Positions 18,001 to 26,901 of a stretch of 64,000 bases of DNA are shown piece by piece; the stretch's first letter is position 1; the number at the start of each line of letters is the position of its first letter. The stretch lies in assembly GCA_017416185.1 (NCBI GenBank), contig JAFQDF010000033.1, positions 62,001 to 126,000 on the forward strand. Direction: 5' to 3'. This DNA is from Clostridia bacterium (GTDB lineage Bacteria; Bacillota; Clostridia; Oscillospirales; CAG-272). The notes under the pieces are model-generated. The model made no database searches. It saw nothing but the letters and a program-made list of their open reading frames with translations, and had not been told where the DNA came from. The translations under genes were made by a program, and so were the position numbers.

Positions 18001-20479
18001 TGGAGCCCATATTTGCTTCGACCTCAAGGGGAACGGAGCATTTATAGGCGTTTTCCATTTCGTAGATGAGTATTTCCATAGCCTTGTCTGCCTGTTCGAC
18101 GGGAGCTTCAACAATAAGCTCGTCGTGTACCTGAAGGATCAGTTTTGCTTCGGGCAGCTCCTTTTCAAGACGGCTTGCAGTATTTATCATAGCCAACTTG
18201 ATTATATCAGCGGCTGTACCCTGTATGGGGCTGTTCATAGCCACTCGTTCGCCGAACTTGACCATTGTCTTTTTGGAGGAAGAAAGCTCGGGGATATATC
18301 TTCTTCTGCCCAGCATAGTGGTGACGTAGCCCTTTTCGTGGGCTTCTTCTATAATATTTTTCAGGTAGTGATCTATACCCGGATAGGTGTCCAGATATCC
18401 GCGTATATAGTCTGCCGCCTGACGCTTGGTAACACCGATATCCATAGCAAGAGAGTAGTCACCAATGCCGTAAACTATACCGAAGTTTACCGCCTTTGCG
18501 CGCTTACGAAGCTCGGGGGTGACCGCCTCGGGGAAGATACGGAACACCTGAGAGGCGGTAAGGGTATGAATGTCTATACCTAATTTAAACGCCTCCGTCA
18601 TTGTGTCGTCTCCCGATATTGCCGCAAGAAGTCGAAGCTCTATCTGAGAATAGTCTGCATCTATAAGAACGTGGTTACTGTCCGTGGGGATAAAATATCT
18701 GCGTAACTCTCTGCCAAGCTCGGTTCTCACGGGGATATTCTGGAGATTGGGCTCGGTGGAGGAGAGTCTGCCGGTAGCGGTGATGGTCTGATTAAACGTG
18801 GTGTGTATCTTACCGTTTTCGTCTGCCACGTTCAAGAGACCTATGGCATAGGTGGAATTTAACTTGGTTATCTGTCTGTATTCAAGAATTTTGTCGATAA
18901 TGGGGTGATAGGGTCGAAGTTTGTCGAGAACCTCGGCATTTGTAGAATATCCGCTTTTGGTCTTTTTGAAGGTCGGAAGCTCAAGGACGTCAAAGAGTAT
19001 TTCTCCAAGCTGCTTCGGAGAATTTATATTGAAACTTCTCGTTGCAAGCTCATATATGTCCTCTTCCAGCTCTTTTGCTTTATCGGTGAGCATTTGATTA
19101 TATTTTTTAAGTCCTTCAAGGTCAACCTTAAAGCCTTGGCGCTCCATATCACAAAGTACCTTTGCTAAAGGAAGCTCTATTGTAAAATATAATTCACGTT
19201 CTTTGTCGGTGAGCTTAGTGTCAAGCTCTGTCCACAGCTTTGACAGAGCCATTGCCTCACTGCACTTGTCCTCAAAGCTTGAGCCGAGATAAGCTATAGC
19301 CACGTCCTCTGCCTTGTAAACGCGGTCGGAGGCGTTGAGCACGTAGGCGGCAAGCATAATATCAAAAACGATATTCTCCGCGTTTATACCCATATCATAT
19401 AACGTATGTCGGGTGGATTTTGAGTCGAAGACTGCGATCTCACATTCACCCGTAAAGAGTTTTTCAAGGCTCTGTTTATTGTAATCTGAGAAATAAACGT
19501 TATTTCCGTTTGAAGCGTATATTTTTTCATCGTCGAGGGTTATCGCCCACTTACCGCTGTTACATACGGTGTTTATGTCTCCGACTTTTTCTGCCTCGCA
19601 TTCTATCTCAACGGTCCTGGGCTTTACGTTGAGCTTTGACAGCATATTGGAAAACTCAAGCTTGGTGAGAAGTTCTGATAATTCCTCTGTCTTAAAGCCC
19701 GTGTATGCGATATCCTCAAGGGTGGTCTCAAGAGGAACCTCACAGTTTATTTTAGCTAAAAATCTTGAGAGATATGCAGAGTCTTTGCCCTCACGGAGCT
19801 TATTTTTAACTCCCTTTGTAAGGTCGGAGTCCTCGAATTTTTCAAATAAATTATCAAGGTCGTGGTATTCTGAAATTAATTTCAAAGCTGTCTTTTCACC
19901 GATGCCGGGGACACCGGGGATATTGTCCGAGCTGTCTCCCATAAGAGCCTTAACGTCAACGAAGGTATCGGGGGTAACACCGTATTTTTCCACGAATGCG
20001 GCTTCGTCAAAGGTCAGGGTGTCGTTGTTTGTGGCAAGGAGTATATTTACTTTTTCACCGATAAGCTGAAGCGAATCACGGTCACCTGTCAGAACGTAGG
20101 CAAAAATATCCTCTTTGGAAGCCATCTCTGCATAGGTACCGAGAATATCGTCAGCCTCGTAGCCCTCTTTTGAGATTACCGCCATACCCAGCGCCGCGCA
20201 CATTTCCTTGGCATAGGGCAGCTGCTGTGCCAGCTCGTCCGGCATACCGTGACGGTTTGCCTTATATAAATCATACTCTTTATGACGGAAGGTGGGGGCT
20301 TTAAGATCAAAGGCTACCGCCGCATAGTCGGGCTTGTACTGCTCCAACTTTCCCCAGAGAATATTCGTCATACCGTATACCGCATTGGTGGGCAAGCCCT
20401 CCTTTGTGGATAAGGGTCTTATACCGTAAAAGGCACGGTTCAGTATAGAGTTTCCGTCGATAACAAGTAATTTTTTCAT
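17981..20479 (-). CDS. polA: DNA polymerase I
   Basis: Repair and Okazaki-fragment processing polymerase, 832 residues. The 5'-3' exonuclease domain is at about 1-290 (LVIDGNSILNRAFYG, KEGYEADDILGTYA, GDSSDNIPGVPGIGEKTA). The middle domain (about 300-460) lacks the acidic residues of a working 3'-5' exonuclease, as in Bacillus and Taq enzymes, so proofreading is probably absent. The polymerase domain carries motif A DADYSQIELRLL, motif B KRAKAVNFGIVYG and motif C VHDELIVEA near residue 785. It ends in WYDAK. No partner gene is coupled to it. The minus orientation is head-on to a fork moving right from the proposed origin. Confidence 0.97.
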   Translation of the reverse strand: MKKLLVIDGNSILNRAFYGIRPLSTKEGLPTNAVYGMTNILWGKLEQYKPDYAAVAFDLKAPTFRHKEYDLYKANRHGMPDELAQQLPYAKEMCAALGMAVISKEGYEADDILGTYAEMASKEDIFAYVLTGDRDSLQLIGEKVNILLATNNDTLTFDEAAFVEKYGVTPDTFVDVKALMGDSSDNIPGVPGIGEKTALKLISEYHDLDNLFEKFEDSDLTKGVKNKLREGKDSAYLSRFLAKINCEVPLETTLEDIAYTGFKTEELSELLTKLEFSNMLSKLNVKPRTVEIECEAEKVGDINTVCNSGKWAITLDDEKIYASNGNNVYFSDYNKQSLEKLFTGECEIAVFDSKSTRHTLYDMGINAENIVFDIMLAAYVLNASDRVYKAEDVAIAYLGSSFEDKCSEAMALSKLWTELDTKLTDKERELYFTIELPLAKVLCDMERQGFKVDLEGLKKYNQMLTDKAKELEEDIYELATRSFNINSPKQLGEILFDVLELPTFKKTKSGYSTNAEVLDKLRPYHPIIDKILEYRQITKLNSTYAIGLLNVADENGKIHTTFNQTITATGRLSSTEPNLQNIPVRTELGRELRRYFIPTDSNHVLIDADYSQIELRLLAAISGDDTMTEAFKLGIDIHTLTASQVFRIFPEAVTPELRKRAKAVNFGIVYGIGDYSLAMDIGVTKRQAADYIRGYLDTYPGIDHYLKNIIEEAHEKGYVTTMLGRRRYIPELSSSKKTMVKFGERVAMNSPIQGTAADIIKLAMINTASRLEKELPEAKLILQVHDELIVEAPVEQADKAMEILIYEMENAYKCSVPLEVEANMGSTWYDAK

Positions 20480-20560
20480 AAGAACATTTCCTTAATTTAG
20501 TTATATGGTTTATTATACACCAAAACCGGGATAAAGTAAATAGAGCATAAAATAAAAAAT

Positions 20561-20589
20561 AAACCGCCGTTTGCTTTAAACGGCGGTTT
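20561..20589 (-). terminator. Terminator overlapping the end of the SLH protein gene
   Basis: Stem AAACCGCCGTTT/AAACGGCGGTTT with a 5-nt loop. On the minus strand a T-rich tract follows. The stem includes the stop codon and the last codons (TETAV) of the gene. Confidence 0.8.
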
Positions 20590-23155
20590 CGGTCATTACT
20601 ATATCGTACATCATAAATATTCTTGCGGCTTGTGCGCGGGTTGCGGTGCCTCTTGCACCCAGCTCTGTGGGCTTCATACCGCTGATAAGTCCCTTGGCAA
20701 CAGCCCAGCTTACGTTATCGTATGCCCACTCGGAGATCGAAGCCTCGTCGGTAAAGATGCTCAGGTCCGCTCTTGCCTCGACGTCAGCCCCCTGCTTTTC
20801 GGAGTAGAGGTACAGGAGTCTTGCAAGCTGCTCACGGGTGATATTCTGTCCCAGACCGAATACACCCTCCGAAACACCCGACACGTATCCCTCAGCCACA
20901 GCCCAGGCTACGGCAGCGGAGTACCATTTTCCCGAAGGAACGTCACCCATACCCGTGTCTGCCTCTGCGTATGCCGAAAGATCAACTCCTGCAATATTTG
21001 CCAGCATCATAACGAACTGCTCTCTCGTTATATTGCTGTGGGGCGAGAAGCGGTCGGGGGAGGTGCCGGAAATATAATAGCTCTGATAACAGTAGTTTAC
21101 ACCCTCATAATACCAGGTTTTTTCGCCCACGTCGGTGAAGGGCAAACGGAAGCTGAAGGGTATCTGCTCGTGTATACCGTACTCAATAATGAGTCTGTGA
21201 GCCTCAGAGTCTCTGTCCGCACAGATCTCCTTTATATCGGCATAATCAAACAGCTCTGCACTGAATTGCTTAACAGAGGAAGGAATATAAAGCACACCGT
21301 ATACACCGTTGGCAAATGCCTGCGGATGTATTGCGGTAACCGGCATTCCGTTATGCTGTGAGGGAATGTTGAGACTGCTGCTTTCTATTGCGGCAACACG
21401 GTATAGGGTCAGAGTACCGTCACCGTTATCGGTATATTCAAAGGGATCATAGGACTTCAACACAAAGCCGTGTGTGTCATATGGCCTTACGTAGCTGTCG
21501 GTTACCGTTCCACCGGGGAACATAAACAGGCAGCTCTTATAAAAATTTTCCTCTCCGGAATAAGAAATATTCCAGTTAAGATAACTAAGCTTATTGCCTT
21601 CTTCGGTTACCCAGGTCCCTTCATCTGCAGTATCGTTTGAGCCAAGAAGGATTCCGTCAGAGCCTGCGTCTACGCAGAGCTTGACCAGGATCTTTTCCGT
21701 TTCGGCATCTACAGAGGAGGCAAGCACACCGTTAAGACATTTCGAGAAATCCACTGCCTCATAATAGGACAGGGGCAGAGGGAAATAGGTATAAAGCTCT
21801 TCCGCAAGAAATTCACTTTCGAGTCTTTCGTCTGTTGCAAAAAATGCGGTAAACGAGCTGTCATTGGTTTCTGTCAGTATAAGATCTCTTGCCTCGCAAA
21901 AGTCAAGAGCATCGTTATAAGAAAGGGGGAAGCCGTAGGTAATATAATATCTTCCCGCATCCGAGCTGACTGCCGTTATGGGTGCTCTGACCGAGATAAC
22001 GGAGGTGGTGGCACCAAGGCTTTTTCCTTCCTTGGAATAGGCGGTCACCGTTGCGGTATAGCTTCCCACCTCACTAAAGCCAAGCAGCAGAGAGGTGGCG
22101 GTAAGGTCGGCATGTTCCGAATGCTTTACGCCGTCCTTTCTGATAACCGCTTTATATTTTATCGCATTTGAGGCGGAAAATTCAAGCTTTACGCTTTCGC
22201 CTATATTATAGATAGCTTTATCAAATTTGACCTTCAGATCATAGGGAACGCCCTGACATACCGTACAGTCGGGACGTACCGCAGTTTTACCGGAATATGT
22301 ATAGTATCCGCACAAGCTGCAGGTCTTTATCTCCTTGTGGGGATGGACAGCTTCATTTGAAAGTACGTAGCTGTGAACGTTGTTACAGCAAACGCAGGAG
22401 GGATGTGTGGCATATTCGCCGGTATACTTTGTCTCCTGACAGTAGATGCAGGTGGTGTACTTACGGTGGGGATGTGTACCCTCATAGCCCTCTCTGTAGC
22501 TGTGAGGACAAACACCGTTGCCTGCTACAACGGCATCGCTGCGCCAGAGTGCCACGTAGGCATATGCCGAGCAGATGCTGGACATAGAGGTATAGGCTGC
22601 ATTGAAGCCGCCCCAGTTTATCTTACAGTATACAGAGCCCCATGCCTCGGCAAAGTAGACGGTGTTTCCCTCAACCTTCCATACTATAACGGTGTGACCG
22701 TCAGAATAGTCGGAGCGGTTGGAGGCTCTGATTATGTCTCCGGGACGAAGTCCCATGGCACAAAGGGCGGTTTTGCCTATACCTGAAACGGTATAGCAGC
22801 TCCAGCCGTTGCTTCGCTTACCGTGACGGTAATCCGCAAGCCTTACTCCGGGGCAGGAGCCTATGACTCGCTGAGCCATATAGAGGGCAAAGCCGTGGCA
22901 CTGATATGAATAGTTGAAGCTGTTGCATAAGCAGTTATATCTGCTTCCGCAGCCACTTGAGGGAAGGCTTTTGTTTATGTCGCCGCCGCACCAGTACCAG
23001 TCATCCGGGTATGCGGTATTCTTGAGATTTGTCATAGCACTCGTTACCTGATCGGTTGTTATTGCGCTGACCCCAAGCGGAAGCATTCCGGTGATCATGA
23101 TACAAAGAAGTATAATTGATGTAATTCTTTTAAAATAATTCTTAATAATAAACAT
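20576..23155 (-). CDS. Secreted surface protein: cysteine-peptidase/amidase-like domain, leucine-rich repeat, three SLH domains
   Basis: 859 residues. A signal peptide (SIILLCIMITGMLPLGVSA) is followed by a CHAP/NlpC-P60-like domain at about 40-215 with Cys in SYQCHGFALYMAQ and His in DGHTVIVWKVEG. Two Cys-rich CxxC segments (about 218-300), an Ig-like region, a BspA-type leucine-rich stretch (GMPVTAIHPQAFANG) and three S-layer-homology domains follow (TREQFVMMLANIAG, TREQLARLLYLYSE, TRAQAARIFMMYD). SLH domains bind pyruvylated wall polymers, so the protein should sit on the wall. The enzyme may cut peptidoglycan or self-process; this is inferred from fold only. The start ATG 23155 precedes a typical signal sequence. 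Confidence 0.85.
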   Translation of the reverse strand: MFIIKNYFKRITSIILLCIMITGMLPLGVSAITTDQVTSAMTNLKNTAYPDDWYWCGGDINKSLPSSGCGSRYNCLCNSFNYSYQCHGFALYMAQRVIGSCPGVRLADYRHGKRSNGWSCYTVSGIGKTALCAMGLRPGDIIRASNRSDYSDGHTVIVWKVEGNTVYFAEAWGSVYCKINWGGFNAAYTSMSSICSAYAYVALWRSDAVVAGNGVCPHSYREGYEGTHPHRKYTTCIYCQETKYTGEYATHPSCVCCNNVHSYVLSNEAVHPHKEIKTCSLCGYYTYSGKTAVRPDCTVCQGVPYDLKVKFDKAIYNIGESVKLEFSASNAIKYKAVIRKDGVKHSEHADLTATSLLLGFSEVGSYTATVTAYSKEGKSLGATTSVISVRAPITAVSSDAGRYYITYGFPLSYNDALDFCEARDLILTETNDSSFTAFFATDERLESEFLAEELYTYFPLPLSYYEAVDFSKCLNGVLASSVDAETEKILVKLCVDAGSDGILLGSNDTADEGTWVTEEGNKLSYLNWNISYSGEENFYKSCLFMFPGGTVTDSYVRPYDTHGFVLKSYDPFEYTDNGDGTLTLYRVAAIESSSLNIPSQHNGMPVTAIHPQAFANGVYGVLYIPSSVKQFSAELFDYADIKEICADRDSEAHRLIIEYGIHEQIPFSFRLPFTDVGEKTWYYEGVNYCYQSYYISGTSPDRFSPHSNITREQFVMMLANIAGVDLSAYAEADTGMGDVPSGKWYSAAVAWAVAEGYVSGVSEGVFGLGQNITREQLARLLYLYSEKQGADVEARADLSIFTDEASISEWAYDNVSWAVAKGLISGMKPTELGARGTATRAQAARIFMMYDIVMTETAV

Positions 23156-23317
23156 ACGGTAATTATATCATATTCTGCAGTATATGTCAAATATAATTGA
23201 ACGGAAAAAACAACCTTGTCCCGGTGGAAATATATTCAAATTTTGTATTAATGATTGTTTATTTTTATATGAGAATATGATACACTTGAAGTAAAGAATC
23301 CGTAAAGGAGAAGGTAT

Positions 23318-23513
23318 ATGCTTAAAAAAACGTTATTGAAAAAAGGCTCTCCTTTTTTTGATGCTTATATTGCTTGCAGCGGTTCTCTGCGGTTGTTCAA
23401 AGCCTGAAAAGGAGGAGCTGACTGAGCTGAGCTTTAAGATAAGGCTGACGAACCTTAATTCCGAAAAAATACTTTATATAAGCGACAGTACAATATCACT
23501 TGTGGAAAATTAA
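23318..23513 (+). pseudogene. Small lipoprotein gene with a frameshift at a T7 run
   Basis: ATG 23318 has a strong AAAGGAGAAGG site and encodes MLKKTLLKKGSPFF, a lysine-rich signal-peptide start. After seven T at 23353-23359 that frame leaves the expected sequence. The neighbouring frame then gives LMLILLAAVLCGCSKPEKEE, a clear lipobox, and runs to TAA 23511-23513. The whole would be a lipoprotein of about 65 residues. Either the run has slipped (phase variation, mutation or sequencing error), or translation starts at ATG 23361 (50 residues) with no good ribosome site. The function is unknown. Confidence 0.6.
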
Positions 23514-23570
23514 ATATAAAGCATAACTCAGTTATTGAAATCAAACGTATGACAGACTTTTCCCATTTTA

Positions 23571-23598
23571 AAACGCCTATGGTTTACCATAGGCGTTT
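23571..23598. terminator. Terminator hairpin between the lipoprotein remnant and the kinase gene
   Basis: A 12-bp perfect stem AAACGCCTATGG/CCATAGGCGTTT with loop TTTA. It stands between converging genes and directly precedes copy 2 of the 84-bp repeat. Confidence 0.8.
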
Positions 23599-23600
23599 GT

Positions 23601-23684
23601 TAATATATAGGAATTTTCTCTATTCCGTGTGGTTTGAATTACTGCGTAAACGGGCGCAGTATGGGTGCGGCGACTCGCCGCTTT
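23601..23684 (+). repeat. 84-bp dispersed structured repeat, copy 2
   Basis: Identical to 13777-13860 except for one C/T change. The terminal GCGGC-gactc-GCCGC hairpin is here followed by TTTGTTATT. Like copy 1, it lies at the 3' side of a minus-strand gene. Confidence 0.9.
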
Positions 23685-23685
23685 G

Positions 23686-24678
23686 TTATTGCTCTATCAG
23701 CGTGCTTCCTCCCACAAACTCACGCACCAGAGAGGTCTTGGGGACAAATTCGCGGTCTATATGCTTAAAGCGGTTTATAAGCTCCCGCAGATCCCTTGTG
23801 CTCTCATATCCGCTATATTCCTCGGGCATACCGAAGAGAAGCTCGTTTAAATATATCTTATATATACAGTGCTCATAAAGTATGGAGGAATTGAAGATAA
23901 TATCCGCAGAATCGGTAAAGGGGAAAATATATTTTTCCGCACCCTGCTCCACCAGAGGCCACTGCTCAAGGGTACGCTCCACACCTGTACCGCGGAAATT
24001 ATAATCTCTTATAAGTCTGCGGATAAGACGGGTGGTACGTGACCTTATCTTTGTGCCGTCGTCACGGCGAAGAGCCGTCAGGGCGGTACAGTAGATGCGG
24101 TATTTGTTGTCTGCGGGAATATTTGAGGTCAGCTTTCCGTTAAGGCCGTGTATTCCCTCAACTATTATAACCTCATCCTCTGCCAGGGTCAGAGCTTTTG
24201 TTTCTTTCTTAGGGTAGGAGGTCTTGAAATCAAATATGGGCAGCTCCGTCTTTTTGCCCTCTATAAGATCGTAAACGTTACGGTTGAAAAGCCCGTAATC
24301 CAGAGCCTCTACCGTTTCAAGGTCAGGCTTGCCGTTTTCATCAAGGGGCATACGCTCACGGGGTAGATAATAGTCGTCAAGGCTTATGGCATGGGCGCCC
24401 ACACCCAATACCTTAAGATGCAAAGCCAATCGGTTTGCGAATGAAGTCTTGCCCGAGGAGGAGGGTCCTGAGATCATAATGATCTTCTTTTTTGAGATAT
24501 TGTCCTTGATCTGCTTTGCTATCTCGGATATCTTCTGCTCCTGCCATATCTCACTTACGTTTATGAGCCAGTTTACCCTTCCTTCCGATACTATTCTGTT
24601 GATATCGGATATTGTTACAATACCCAGCTTACTGCACCACTGACGGTATTCGTCAAGACAGATATCTATTCTAGCCAT
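23686..24678 (-). CDS. Nucleoside kinase, uridine kinase/phosphoribulokinase family
   Basis: 330 residues. The P-loop is GPSSSGKTSFANRLA, followed by the substrate motif ISLDDYYLPRERMP, VIIVEGIHGLN, and the lid residues RRDDGTKIRSRTTRLIRRLIRDY. It would phosphorylate a nucleoside such as uridine or cytidine. Many clostridial homologues are about 550 residues, with a threonyl-tRNA-synthetase-like TGS part in front; this one begins just before the kinase domain and lacks it. A multi-fold mRNA with neighbours is not evident. Confidence 0.85.
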   Translation of the reverse strand: MARIDICLDEYRQWCSKLGIVTISDINRIVSEGRVNWLINVSEIWQEQKISEIAKQIKDNISKKKIIMISGPSSSGKTSFANRLALHLKVLGVGAHAISLDDYYLPRERMPLDENGKPDLETVEALDYGLFNRNVYDLIEGKKTELPIFDFKTSYPKKETKALTLAEDEVIIVEGIHGLNGKLTSNIPADNKYRIYCTALTALRRDDGTKIRSRTTRLIRRLIRDYNFRGTGVERTLEQWPLVEQGAEKYIFPFTDSADIIFNSSILYEHCIYKIYLNELLFGMPEEYSGYESTRDLRELINRFKHIDREFVPKTSLVREFVGGSTLIEQ

Positions 24679-24903
24679 ATTGCCACCTCATATATATTAT
24701 ACCCTTTTTTGTTTTTTTTCGTTACTCATAATTATATTGATTACCTTTAATTTTAGCAATTTCGTGCCTGTTTGTCAATTGTTCCCAATATATTTACGGT
24801 CAAATTATTATTTATTCTTATTCAACAAAAATTGCCATTCATAATATTCGTTTGCCGGAAGATAATAATAGCAGAGCATGAGTCAATCACGCTCTTTGAA
24901 ATA

Positions 24904-24976
24904 GAGCGGCAGGTTGCCGCACCCATACTACGCGCGAAGTTATGCAAATCAAATCACACGGAATACAATATTCCTG
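24904..24976 (-). repeat. Diverged inverted copy of the 84-bp repeat upstream of the SASP gene
   Basis: The reverse complement matches copies 1 and 2 over GCCGCACCCATACTACGC and CACACGGAATA, with changes between. Both end hairpins are kept although their loops changed (GCGGC-aggtt-GCCGC and GGAATA-ttg-TATTCC). It lies 40 bp before the SASP start. The rest of the gap from 24679 to 24903 shows nothing else recognisable. Confidence 0.75.
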
Positions 24977-25015
24977 AATCAAAAATGCCCATTGGGCAAC
25001 AAAGGAGAAAAAACA

Positions 25016-25186
25016 ATGGCTAACAATTCCTCTAACAAGGTAATGGTTCCTGAAGCAAAGGCTGCGCTTGAGCAGTTCAAGATGGAATCCGCAAGCGAGG
25101 TAGGCGTAACTCTTAACAAGGGTTACAACGGTGATCTCACCTCCCGTCAGGCAGGCTCTATCGGCGGTCAGATGGTTAAGAAGATG
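25016..25186 (+). pseudogene. 5' part of an alpha/beta-type small acid-soluble spore protein gene, interrupted by the island
   Basis: ATG 25016 follows AAAGGAG. Codons 1-57 end in GYNGDLTSRQAGSIGGQMVKKM, the heart of the alpha/beta SASP signature; these proteins coat and protect spore DNA. The island begins inside codons 54-57. Read onward, the frame continues into island DNA for 40 foreign codons and stops at 25309, so a 97-residue hybrid could be made. The missing end (IEKYERDLASK, stop) lies at 55624-55659 on the same strand. Joining the two parts gives a normal 68-residue SASP with YNGDL...GGQMVKKMIEKYE as in clostridial homologues. Confidence 0.92.
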
Positions 25187-26829
25187 TCTCCCGTACGACC
25201 GTCGCAATTAGTCTTGTTTCTGAGCTTGGAAAAAAACATTTCTGTGCTCTTTCCTGTAAATATTTTGATAGATAGCTTCATCATTCCGTCACTTTCAGGA
25301 GTAACGTAGATCTTATCAATATATTTGTCTATAAACTCTTTGGAAATCACACCTGTAGCTGCATCCTTTTCCGCGGCGTTCAGTGCACTTGTCATTTTTT
25401 CGATATTCGAACGCAGGGTTTCAATAGAATTGAACTCCTCCTGGAGCTCATAAAGTCCTTTTTCTGCTTCAGCGATCTCTTCGTCACATTGTTTATTCAT
25501 CATAATGAAATCTTTGTCAGAGATCTGACCTGTAACGTTATACTCAAGCAGCTTACTCTTCTTCTTATTTGCCGTATCGATGAGCTGATTCAGCTCTTCC
25601 GTACGCTTCGGTATATCGTTGCTTTCGTCAAGCTCCCTATACATACGAATGTATTCATCCACCAAGGCCTTAGTGTCTATCTTTGTATCGCACAATACCT
25701 CGTATAGAATCGGCTTTATCTCGTCTTCATATATTGCAAACGAATTACAGGATGAAGCTCCGTTGTTGATCTTACCCGAACATACCCACTTGGAATTCTT
25801 ATTACCCTGCTTGTCCTTTGACTCCCTTCTGTAATAAGCGGTACCGCAACAGGTACAAAACAGTTTTCCTGTGAGAAGATTTGCGTGATTACAGATACCC
25901 TTTCGATTTTTAACATCTTCACTTCGACGGACCAGCACTTCGTTTGCTGCTTCCCACAATTCTTCGGAAACGATGGCAGGAACGATCTCACCGCTTTCGT
26001 CCTTGAACATGACCCATTGATCGGGAGGAAGGAATTTCTGCTTTTTGGTGAACATATCTACAACCTTGACTTTGTTACCAACGTAATAACCTTTGTACTT
26101 TGCATTAGCTATGATACCTGCCATAGTAGAGTGAGCGATTTTCTTGCCGTTGAGATTTCTGTAACCTTTATCCCAGAATATAACCTCGATCTGTTTCATT
26201 GAATACTGATCTGTAGCATAAAGCTCAAACAGCTCTCTGACCATCTTAGCCTGTTCCTCATCAATAATAAGCCGACCGTCCTGTTTAACATATCCGAAAA
26301 TTCTGCTGTTGCCCAGCACCACCTTTTCTTTGATAGCCTGCTGATGGCCGAACTTAACTCGGTTAGACAGCTTGCGAAGTTCATCCTGGGCTATAGATGA
26401 CATAATGGTCAGTCGAAGTTCCGCATCCTCATCAAAGGTATTAATATTGTCACTCTGGAACACAACTCCAACTCCGTCAAGCAGAAGCTTTCTTGTGTAT
26501 TCCAACGAGTCAAGAGTGTTACGGGCAAATCTGGAGATCTCTTTTGTAATGATGAGATCAAACTCTCCTTTTTTTGCATCAGCCACCATACGGTTGAAAT
26601 TTTCTCTCTTTCGGGTGGAAACAGCCGAGATGCCCTCATCCACGTATCCGCCCACATAGGACCATGCCTTGTTTGCTCTGATATATTCCTCAAAATATGA
26701 GACCTGGTTTGAAAGGCTGTTTAACTGCTCGTCCGACTCGGAGGAAACACGGGCATAGTAAACCACCCTCAGGGGAATATCATAAATCGACTTTGTACGA
26801 AGCATCTGTCTTATTTCAAGAATATCCAT
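25168..26829 (-). CDS. Large serine recombinase of the SASP island
   Basis: 553 residues from ATG 26829 (AGAAAGGT upstream). The catalytic resolvase domain has YYARVSS with the nucleophile at about Ser29, and ITKEISRFARNTLDSLEYTR. A recombinase domain, a zinc ribbon (LFCTCCGTAYYRRE ... SCNSF) and a coiled coil at about 440-510 follow. This is the layout of integrases that insert and excise mobile elements. Its last seven codons and TGA stop lie in attL/SASP DNA, giving the C-terminus DIFLTI. In the circular form the same frame would run into the right end (55612 back to 55515) and add 32 residues ending in TYRISITV. No excision factor gene is recognised. Confidence 0.93.
   Translation of the reverse strand: MDILEIRQMLRTKSIYDIPLRVVYYARVSSESDEQLNSLSNQVSYFEEYIRANKAWSYVGGYVDEGISAVSTRKRENFNRMVADAKKGEFDLIITKEISRFARNTLDSLEYTRKLLLDGVGVVFQSDNINTFDEDAELRLTIMSSIAQDELRKLSNRVKFGHQQAIKEKVVLGNSRIFGYVKQDGRLIIDEEQAKMVRELFELYATDQYSMKQIEVIFWDKGYRNLNGKKIAHSTMAGIIANAKYKGYYVGNKVKVVDMFTKKQKFLPPDQWVMFKDESGEIVPAIVSEELWEAANEVLVRRSEDVKNRKGICNHANLLTGKLFCTCCGTAYYRRESKDKQGNKNSKWVCSGKINNGASSCNSFAIYEDEIKPILYEVLCDTKIDTKALVDEYIRMYRELDESNDIPKRTEELNQLIDTANKKKSKLLEYNVTGQISDKDFIMMNKQCDEEIAEAEKGLYELQEEFNSIETLRSNIEKMTSALNAAEKDAATGVISKEFIDKYIDKIYVTPESDGMMKLSIKIFTGKSTEMFFSKLRNKTNCDGRTGDIFLTI
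25176..25186 (+). other. attL core of the SASP island
   Basis: TTAAGAAGATG, the 11-bp sequence shared with 55613-55623. It is part of SASP codons 54-57 and, on the other strand, of the recombinase C-terminal codons. A serine recombinase would cut at a central dinucleotide within this core; which one cannot be told. Confidence 0.85.
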
Positions 26830-26901
26830 ACTGTTTACCTTTCTGTGTTGCCTATCAACGCAACAACGCCATTCGAAATTTATAACAAACGTGTTTTGCA
26901 A

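Noticed and set aside
24924..24930. CATACTA upstream of the SASP gene as a sigma-G -10 box
   Set aside because: The same bases occur in the other copies of the 84-bp repeat, and no matching -35 box was found at 17-18 bp.
24914..25309. Longer open frame starting 34 codons before the SASP start
   Set aside because: The upstream codons lie in the diverged repeat; the ribosome site AAAGGAG and the SASP pattern fix the start at 25016.
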